This document shows, piece by piece, positions 56,039-64,000 of a stretch of DNA of 64,000 nt. The stretch comes from Taudactylus pleione (lineage: Eukaryota; Chordata; Amphibia; Anura; Myobatrachidae). The stretch covers positions 1,674,001-1,738,000 of the forward strand of contig JAUIMM010000686.1 of the NCBI GenBank assembly GCA_031769625.1, given 5' to 3'. The notes under the pieces are model-generated. The model worked only from the letters and a program-made list of their open reading frames with translations, did not search any database and was not told the DNA's origin. Position 1 is the stretch's first letter. Each line of letters opens with the position of its first letter. A program made the translations under genes and the position numbers.

Positions 56039-57372
56039 CAGGGCTAGACAAATTTTTCTAAAATCTAGGAGCCAGGATGAAAGTGTAGGAGAAAGACCCC
56101 CCCTTCCCCTGGGGCAGCATTACTGAGCACCTACAACCCTGACAACCAACCCCCATGGCCACACCACTAACGGGGTACCCTAGGTAAATCACCCTCCCAC
56201 AGCCACATTACTCAGCAGCTAACACCCCTCTCCAGGCAACCAACCCCCAGAAAGACCACCCCTCCGCAACCAAAAAACCCAGGGCAAGCAAAGCCACCGC
56301 CGGCAGTGGCCGAACCAGAGAGTGATGGGCCCAGATGCAAGACTATGCTTTGGGCAGCCCTATGCAGTGCCCCCAGTAGTGATCCTCTATGCAATTTCCC
56401 CAGTAGTAGTCCCCCCAAAGCAGTGCCCCCAGTAGTAAACCCCCCTCTGCAGTGCCCCCAGTAGTAGCCCCCCTATGCAGTGCCCCCAGCAGTAGTCCCC
56501 ATTATGCATCTCCCTTAGTAGTGCCCCCCTATACAGTGCCCTAGTAACACCCCCCCTTATACAGTGCCCCCAGTAATGGTCGCCCCCCCCTATGCATTGC
56601 CCCCAGTAGTGGCCACCCACCTATGCAGTGCCCCCATTAGTGGTATCCATATACAATGCCCCCAGTAGTGGTCGCCCTATCTAATGCCCCTTTAATCAGT
56701 GGCCCCAGAAGTGGTCCCCCCTATGCATTGCCCCCAGTAGCTGTCCCCCCCAGTAGTAGTCCCACCCTACACAGTGCCCCCAGTAGTAGTCCCCCCTATG
56801 CAGTGACCCCAGTAGTAGTCCCCCATATGCAGTGACCTCAGTAGTAGTCCCCACTATGCTTTTCCCCTAGGAGCAGCCCCACCCTGTACAGTGCCCCAGT
56901 AGTGGCCCCCCCCCATACAGTGCCCCAGTAGCGGCCACCCCCACAGTAGCAGCCACCCAAACTATACAGTGCCCCCACAGTGCCCCTAGTAATTGCCACC
57001 CCCCCTATGCAGTGCCCCTTAAAAAAACCTGCAACTTACCTGATTCACGCTCATGCTGATGCCCGCCGCTGTCTGCTCCTCCAGGCCCATTCTGCACCTG
57101 CTGCGGGGTGAGCAGGAAGGTGGAGCTCATGAGCAAGCTCCAGCCGGCTCACTCCGTGGACGACGCAGCAGGCAATGAGAGTCTGACAGACTCTCATCGG
57201 CTACTATAACAAACATACAGCCACCGCTGGCGGCTGTGTGTTTGTTACTCTGTAGTGTGGACCGCGCTCGCCGTCTGCACTACAGGGCCTGGGGGTTGCT
57301 GAAAATCTGGTCGCCAGGCAGCCAAATCTAGTCGCCATGGCGACCTGGCCCCCGGGTTTTGTCGAGGCCTGG
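56039..57372. mobile_element. hAT-like non-autonomous element carrying a minisatellite
   Basis: CAGGGCTAGACAAATTT at the left and the complement-like TTTTGTCGAGGCCTGG at the right form hAT-type ends. Flanks GTATAGAG and CATAGAAA may be a decayed 8-bp target duplication. The interior is mostly the GTGCCCCCAGTAGT minisatellite. Confidence 0.6.
56340..57025. repeat. Minisatellite, ~28-30 bp units (GCAGTGCCCCCAGTAGTAGT)
   Basis: More than 20 diverged units of TATGCAGTGCCCCCAGTAGT followed by AGTCCCCCC. Variable unit length. Confidence 0.9.
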
Positions 57373-57431
57373 CATAGAAAGACTATTGTTTATTTTATTT
57401 TATTCAGGAAATTGTACTAATAGCAACTGGA

Positions 57432-57756
57432 GGCACACATCCACTAGACGATTAAATTGAGCGATTGAACGATATTGTTATCGTTTAATAATCGTTCGCA
57501 AATCGTTTGAAAATAGTTAAGAAAAATATCTAAAACGACCAGCAATGCGCGCCCCCGCTGGTCGTTTAGACATCTATCATCGGGCAAATATGTTGTATAA
57601 CCTGACGATAACGTCAGGCTCAGCATCCTTGCAGATGATTGATGTGCCTACATCGAACGACAGCTCATTCAGTGTAGACACATCACAGACTGACAAACGA
57701 CTGCACAATTACAATGTCGTAATCGTGCAGATGCTTGCCTGTCTTCTAGTGTGCCC
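57432..57756. mobile_element. Serial-hairpin MITE, fifth family (copy 2, inverted)
   Basis: GGCACACATCCACTAG and CTAGTGTGCCC form the ends. The internal hairpins CGACCAGC/GCTGGTCG, CCTGACGATAACGTCAGG and a terminal AATCGTGCAG correspond in reverse order to those at 29120-29441. Confidence 0.75.
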
Positions 57757-58313
57757 TTAATAATTTCCAGTGATCCAGTAAAGAATTGCATTATTCTAAT
57801 ACAGTAGATAAAGTTAAATACTCACAGACAATTCTTCATCATCTTCCACTATTGAGTAATGCGGCATATTTGCAAACAATATTAATGCACAAATACTATC
57901 CAACATTTACCTATCAAAAAAATAATCATCATCATCATTTATTTACATGGGGCCACAACACTGCAGTCAATACAACAAATCATATGAAAGACAAATGTAG
58001 AAACACAACAAGGACCTACAATCTTTTTGGAGAAAGTGCATACAGGGAAGTGTGGACTCATTAGAGCTACAAATACAATGGAATAGGTTATAATTTATTA
58101 TGGTAGGATTTGAGTTACCAAGAATGAATAAAGCATGGATATCAAGCACCAAAACTAACCATCTCTTATGAAGTACAAATACTAAAATTTCCATTATTCT
58201 GTAACCAGTCACCTAAATTTACCATGACCACGCTGCAAAATGGGTCATTTTATTCACAAACCCCAACATGATAGGTAATTTGAGGCAAATAACCATTTGT
58301 CATCAATTGTCTC

Positions 58314-58317
<4 letters not shown>
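57757..58317. other. Upstream intron, nothing recognised
   Basis: AT-rich; no motif or repeat identified apart from an ATCATCATCATC run near 57925. Confidence 0.4.

Positions 58318-58351
<34 letters not shown>
58318..58351. repeat. (AT)n microsatellite
   Basis: About 16 AT units, at the left of a probable PLE-derived segment (58352-58800). Confidence 0.9.
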
Positions 58352-58354
<3 letters not shown>

Positions 58355-58710
58355 CAAAAGGTGAGAATACAGCACCTCCTAGTGTAATAATATCAAAATT
58401 ATTGAGAGGTAAGATGTTAATATGCGTACCATATTGGTGATTTAAATGAATATATATCCTATCTGGCTTTTTCCTTATTTTACAAATATTAGGACTGAGG
58501 CTTCTTGTGCCGGTCGTCCACCATAGTTAAGACGTTTGCTCATTGGTTCATAAAATACACAGGTAAAGAGAGAACAGGAACTCCCATGGTGTAGTATTTT
58601 AAAACATTTATTACATACACCACACAAAAAAGCATAAAATCACAATTACCATATAAAATCTTTGGTAATAGCTTATCTGAAATCACCTGGTTGGAGGAAG
58701 TACCCATCAC

Positions 58711-58762
58711 CACGTCATCTACGTGTTTCGTCACTCACGCTTGTTTAGCTGGACTTCATCCG
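58711..58762 (-). ncRNA. Hammerhead-ribozyme-like motif, second PLE family
   Basis: The minus strand reads CCGGATGAAGTC, a 19-nt loop region, GACGAAACACGTAGATGACG. GUC and GAC can form stem II next to GGAUGA (compare CUGAUGA) and the invariant GAAAC. The layout resembles the motif at 25462-25502 but the sequence differs. The surrounding 58370-58800 resembles a PLE terminal region; no coding part is present. Confidence 0.4.
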
Positions 58763-59099
58763 GAGACACCTCCCATGGAAGCCAGCGCTATTCTCGTACA
58801 GGGGCACCACAGCGAGGATGCTCAAAAGGAAGCCCAGTAAATAAAGGGTACATTGTGCACAGAGTACATTGCTCATTGCCATGTTCGGAAGCTGGGGAGG
58901 GGTGCGCATGGAGGCTGTGAAAATGTGCACAGGTGTCCTAGCCCCGAGGAATGCTGCTGATAATGCTTACGGTAGCTGCAATACCATGATCCTGCCCTTT
59001 CTAGCACATCCCAGTGGCAGGGCCCCGGCAAGCTGCAGAGCAGCAGCTGTGAAGGTTGTGGTGACACTGGTGAGATGCAGATGGCAGCAGTGAGAAGCA

Positions 59100-60165
59100 T
59101 GGGGTTGTGGGGAGATGCAGGGGGCTGTGGTGACATGGTGTAGGTTATTAAGAGATGCAGGGGACTGTGGTGACATTGCATAGGTATTTATGAGATGCAG
59201 GGGACTGTGGTGACATGACGTAGGTTGTTACGAGATGCAGGGGGCTGTGGTGACATGACGTAGGTTGTTATGAGATGCAGGGGTCTGTGGTGACATGGCG
59301 TAGGTTGTTACAAGATGCAGGGGGCTGTGGTGACATGACGTAGGTTGTTATGAGATGCAGGGGTCTGTGGTGACATGGCGTAGGTTGTTACGAGATGCAG
59401 GGGACTGTGGTGACATGAAATAGGTTGTTACGAGATGCAGGGGACTGTGGTGACATGACGTAGGTTGTTATGAGATGCAGGGGGCTGTGGTGACATGACG
59501 TAGGATGTTATGAGACGCAGGGGACTGTGGTGACATGACGTAGGATGTTATGAGACGCAGGGGACTGTGGTGACATGACGTAGGATGTTATGAGACGCAG
59601 GGGACTGTGGTGACATGACGTAGGATGTTATGAGATGCAGGGGACTGTGGTGACATGACGTAGGATGTTATGAGAGTAGGGGGCTGTGGTGACATGGCGT
59701 AGGTTATGAGATGTAGGGGACTGTGGTGACATGACGTAGGTTGTTATGAGATGTAGGGGACTGTGGTGACATGACGTAAGTTGTTATGAGATGCAGGGGG
59801 CTGTGGTGACATGATGTAGGTTGTTATGAGATGTAGGGGACTGTGGTGTCATGACGTAGGATGTTATGAGATGCAGGGGACTGTGGTGACATGGTGTAGG
59901 TTATTATGAGATGCAGGGGTCTGTGGTGACATGACGTAGGTTGTTATGAGATGTAGGGGACTGTGGTGTCATGACGTAGGATGTTATGAAATGCAGGGGA
60001 CTGTGGTGACATGGTGTAGGTTATTATGAGATACAGGGGTCTGTGGAGACATGATGTAGGTTGTTATGAGATGTAGGGGACTGTGGTGACATGACGTAGG
60101 ATGTTATGAGATGCAGGGGACTGTGGTGACATGACGTTGGGTCGTTACGAGATGCAGGGGGCTGT
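59100..60165. repeat. 40-bp minisatellite, about 27 units
   Basis: The unit reads TGTGGTGACATGACGTAGGT then TGTTATGAGATGCAGGGGAC. Variants (GGCG, GATG, deletions near 59675) are interspersed, with higher-order runs of the same variant at 59500-59660. Degenerate units extend left to about 59045. Confidence 0.97.
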
Positions 60166-60986
60166 AGAAAGATTAAATTTCTTCCGTGTGAAGACCTGGA
60201 CAGGTCGCTAGTAAGTAATAAGCTCCCCTACTGTATATGCTACATGCTGCAGACATAAATCTCTGACTAAAGCAAATACAAGTAGTTTCTTATTAAGCTA
60301 ATTTGCGGCAGTTAATCACTAATTTATTAAATTATGAAACAAATTTGTTGTTATCATTGCTAAGCCCTTTTATCACTGTATATATTCACTGATGATAGTA
60401 TGTAGTAAACAGGACTAGCATATTAGAGGACTATAGTTACTATGTAAGAAGTGGAGCTGTGATACTTAAACAGAAGTGCCAGGTGAGGAAGTTATTTCAA
60501 TTACAATGGGCTGTTTCACACAACATCTAGTAATTATTCGCATACTGCAGCAGGTGTCTGGAGTTTGTTCGCATTACGTACGACTCAGAATCTGGCCCAA
60601 CATGTCCATATTACACGTATACCTAGGGAAAGATGGACAAACTGCAAGATTTGAGGACTTTATCCAGCACATTTTCAGAAGGAGCCTGTTTGAGACAAAA
60701 GCGCGGCACACGACTGTATGGAGATTGGACAGCATCAAGCAGAACTGACTCTACTCACTCACACATAGTATGTATGAGAGCACAGCATAACTAAGCGGAC
60801 TTGGCAGACCACGTTACTACATACTTGCCTACTTTTGAAGAAATAGTTTCAGGGATATAATTTATGGCAGTATCAAGCGCCGCGCACGGCGTGTCTAGAT
60901 CCACCTATGGGCATGCATATCTATTGCCAATTGGGTGTGTTCTAGACCAAATTAAATGACAATGATTTTATGACATATGACACTAA
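60166..60986. other. Upstream intron, unclassified
   Basis: Contains a 90-codon open frame (60476-60748) with no recognised similarity; not supported as a gene. Confidence 0.4.
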
Positions 60987-61511
60987 GGGCCTGATTCAGA
61001 GCCGAACGCTCTGAAAGAGCGCTCGCTCTGAATCAGAGTGTTTTTTTTTTTTTTTTGTGCGACCTCCTGGCCGCTCGCTTAGCTGTGGATGACCACCCAC
61101 AGCTATTGCGAGCGGCCAGGTGATTGTCGCGATGGTCTCGACCATCGCGGCTTGCGACGAAACCCTTGTGGTAGGGTCTCATACCCGCAAGCCCCAGTGA
61201 GTTTTCGGCTCTATTAGAGACGGAAGCTCACTCACTGACATCAGTCGTGATGTCAGTGGGGTCGCCCCCCAAATGGCAGACGTTCCTTCGGGAATGCCTC
61301 CGTTTGGCCAGCCACCCCCCCTGCCCGCCTCCAAAATGGGGCAAGCTGTCAATCAAAATCGTCAGCTGCCCCGCTTTGGTGCGGGACCCGTAGCGACGGA
61401 GCGCCCGTCGACAGACGGGTCTCGCGCATGCGCACATTGGAGCCGGCACCGGCGTGTGCATGCGCAGTGACCAAACATCGACCCGCTCGCGAGCGGGTCT
61501 GAATCAGGCCC
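60987..61511. mobile_element. Serial-hairpin MITE, copy C (diverged relative of A and B)
   Basis: Ends GGGCCTGATTCAGAGCC and TCTGAATCAGGCCC. The order of hairpins is the same as A and B, but many stems differ on both arms: for example GGCCGCTCGC/GCGAGCGGCC where A has GGACGCTCGTA/TACGAGCGTGC. A T-run at 61041-61056 splits one hairpin. Confidence 0.85.
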
Positions 61512-61779
61512 ACAGTCACCAAAATATTCTTTAATTGGCAAATTGGTGTCAGTACATTTCCATATGGAGACAGAGGCATAAGGGGTCCTTGCAAAAGGAA
61601 ATGTGGCAAAGTAAGAATATGCTCCTCCACAACCATTCTAATCAAAATGCTTCAACCTTTAATTTTGTAATATATAGATGAGCACACAGCATTTCAGATG
61701 ACATTTGTTGTGATCAACGGCACAAATGATCATATAATAACACATCTTACTATACTCTGACATCCTAGCCTCCCCACTG
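61512..61779. other. Upstream intron, nothing recognised
   Basis: Short AT-rich spacer between MITE copy C and the tandem repeat. Confidence 0.4.
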
Positions 61780-62250
61780 ACATTAATACTAGATCTCCGT
61801 CTGCCACATTCACATAAACATATCCCCCCATTCACATTAATAGAACACGCCCCCACACATTCACATCCATAGAATCCCCCCGACAGACATACACACAGAT
61901 TCACATTAATAGACCCCCCACACACACAAATTCACATTAATAGACCCGCCACACACAGATTCACATTATTAGAACACCCACACAGATTTACATTAATAGA
62001 AGCCCCCCAGACACACAGATTCACATTAATAGAACCCGCCCACAGACACACAAACATTCACAATAGAACCCCCTCACAGACACACACATTCACAATAGAA
62101 CCCCCCCACAGACACACACATTCACATTAATAGGACCCGTCCATAGACACATTCACATTAATAGAACCCACCCACAGATTCACATTAATAGAACCCGCCC
62201 ACAGAGCACATTCACATTAATAGAACCAATCCACAGACACACATTCACAT
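61780..62250. repeat. Tandem repeat, ~25-32 bp (ACATTCACATTAATAGAACC)
   Basis: About 15 irregular units of CACATTCACATTAATAGAAC followed by CC(C/G)CCCACAGACA. Unit length varies by CA-dinucleotide changes. Confidence 0.9.
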
Positions 62251-63487
62251 GGCGGACCTGGGACCCATCTCCGGGCTCCATATCAAACAGACTTCCTGCC
62301 CCTGCATCTTCCTGTATTCAAGCCCAGGCCCCACCGCGCATGCGCAGTTAGGATTTTCTGCAAGGCATTGGGGAAAGCAGGGGATTGCATATACCTTGCG
62401 GGGTAGCGGGAGCATCTTAATTCAGCAGGCTCCTGCGGATCTCCGGAGGGTAGACAAGCATGCATTACTAATACTACTACAGTTTCAAATACTATTGTTT
62501 AATATGCATATTTAATTGGAAGTCTGAATTTGACACTCACCAATTTCTAAAAGGGTTGAAACAAAGATAGAAGAGTAAATAGCACTGTGTATTACTGCAC
62601 ATCTTTTGCACTGGAAGCTGGAGATTGACACAAGGCACATTTTAGCTATCAGTCCACTTTCTGTTCACAGCCAGTTGCTGTACTGGTAAATCATTAAACA
62701 GGCGGCACGCCAGCTAAGTCTGTCTTTATATAGAGCTTGTAGGCACCATTCACTAGAAAGGAGAATAAGTGTCTCTAATAGGTTTTATCGGTGCTGTACA
62801 AGCCAACTGCCTGACATGCTCAGCACCCAAACCCTGTGGCACCACTACAACTCTAAATACATTCATTCTTCTATTCTTTCAGTCCGCCTTCTTTCAGATC
62901 ATTAGTGCAACAGAATAGGGGGCTGTTTAGAAGGTATAAATAACGGAAAGCAGATTAGATCATAAAAACCTTAATGACTTGAAGCGATGAAGCTCAGGAG
63001 AGCTTTATGGACCTGCTGCCAGGGCCCATGACACGCGACAGTACAAGCTAACCAAGGGGGGCAAAAACAAGAGGCTTTCTTATTATCCTTACTAAGTGCC
63101 ATATGCACGCTTTACAGGATTCAAAATTTCTCATTTACTCATGTCACATCAGGCCAGTTTTCACATCAGGCCAGTTTATCAAGGCTGAAGAGCCCTTTTG
63201 CTTCGTACTATTAAAAGGGGATACTGCTGGTGAGGACTTTCAGTTCTGAGAGTTCTGTCAGGATTCTCTCCTCTGCATTTGGGCTTCAGTCTATAATTTT
63301 TGTATAATGGTTTCTGCTATTTAGGGTCCCTTTCCCAATTCCTCTACTGTACATACTGAACACTTTTGCCCCTCTAGTTACCCATTTGCTCCTTACCAAA
63401 CATGCTACAAGACCCTTTCATTTTCCCCTTCTCCACCTCCAGTTGGTGTTTTTTGCACAAGCTTCAAAGCTAAAGTAAAAACAGCAC
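62251..63487. other. Upstream intron, nothing recognised
   Basis: A GC-rich patch at 62260-62460 is followed by ordinary AT-rich sequence. No exon of ksr1 or another gene was recognised on either strand. Confidence 0.4.
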
Positions 63488-63819
63488 TAAAGGTGCGTAC
63501 ACACAAAACGATTTTGAACGATTTAACCACAACGACGTCATTATCGTTCACAAAATCGTTCATTGTAAAACGATAAACGATGAACGATTATCGTTCATGC
63601 ACGTTCACGTTTGTCGATTGTAGTTTAGTCAGACTGGCCAACTGAACGATTTTCAATAGAAGTTGCAACATTTTTCCTTCAACACACAGAAAATCGTTTA
63701 TTATGTAAAGTAAAACCAAATACTTTATAAATACGATTTTCATTCACTTTTTCAAGAGACAAACTGAACGAAAATCGTTCAACGAAAATCGTTCATTACT
63801 TACATAATTATGCACCTTA
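63488..63819. mobile_element. MITE rich in AACGAT/ATCGTT inverted words
   Basis: TAAAGGTGCGTACAC and TTATGCACCTTA are imperfect inverted ends. Inside, ATCGTTCA and TGAACGAT recur many times in both orientations, similar in style to 22498-22797. Confidence 0.65.
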
Positions 63820-63849
63820 AGTGCTAAATAGGCTAAATTAGTAAAAGAC

Positions 63850-64000
63850 TAAGGGCCATAGCCAATTAGCTGCGATAAGCCGTATTTGTGTAAAAAGCTT
63901 ACACTTGTGAGAACTTTTTGGCAAAAATGCGTATTGCGCTCTCTTATTAGGAGCGCCTTTTTGCAAGTGCGAATTCTTCATAGTCAAAAGCGGCAAAAAG
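63850..64000. mobile_element. Possible MITE cut by the window end
   Basis: Begins AGGGCCATAGCCAATTAGCT, with palindromic AAAAAGCTTACACTTGTGAG and AAAAGGCGCTCC-type words; the other end would lie beyond 64000. Confidence 0.4.

Noticed and set aside
59100..60165. Regular repeats resembling a CRISPR array
   Set aside because: Units are directly contiguous with no unique spacers, and the setting is a vertebrate intron.
60476..60748. 90-codon plus-strand frame as a small gene
   Set aside because: No domain, codon pattern, splice or promoter support.

Overview
This is vertebrate nuclear DNA, most likely from a frog or toad with a large genome. It has AT-rich introns, vertebrate splice sites, and a dense mix of DIRS, Penelope-like, L1-like, L2/CR1-like, copia, hAT and Tc1 elements with many MITEs. 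The species cannot be read from the sequence; 'anuran' is inferred from the repeat mixture.

The only host gene recognised is ksr1 (kinase suppressor of Ras 1, the RAF/MEK/ERK scaffold), on the minus strand. Eight coding exons can be placed, in transcript order 30238-30091, 23512-23056, 13050-13046, 11976-11916, 7863-7780, 6300-6239, 6120-6014 and 855-687. They encode the end of the CA1 region, the Ser/Pro-rich region with one 14-3-3 site, the C1 zinc domain, the second 14-3-3 site and the FxFP ERK-docking motif. The kinase domain and the N-terminus lie outside the window. All splice phases agree only if a 5-nt microexon (13046-13050) is included. The remaining ~34 kb (30239-64000) holds no recognised exon and is probably one very long upstream intron.

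1-30 kb: the introns hold a decayed DIRS-type tyrosine-recombinase retroelement (1401-5782), a Tc1 remnant with a nested MITE (14582-15339), a 5'-truncated L1-like fragment (17160-18290), a Ty1/copia RNase H remnant (about 19225-19575), and a Penelope-like element with 15-bp target duplications and inverted terminal arms (23668-28401). MITEs are scattered throughout, several built almost entirely of consecutive hairpins.

31-54 kb: an old L2/CR1-like fragment is interrupted by a MITE and by a complete, apparently intact hAT transposon (32997-37928, 8-bp target duplication, 1037-aa transposase). Just downstream an L1-like element inserted at the edge of another MITE. A 4.86-kb segment running from mid-hAT transposase to the start of L1 ORF2 was then triplicated in tandem. 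The three copies are nearly identical. The five differences found form a pattern expected from one unequal crossover inside a two-copy array.

54-64 kb: several hairpin-rich MITEs, a hAT-like element carrying a minisatellite, a hammerhead-ribozyme-like motif of a second Penelope family, a 40-bp minisatellite of about 27 units, and microsatellites. No rRNA or tRNA gene, CRISPR array or retroviral gene was recognised.
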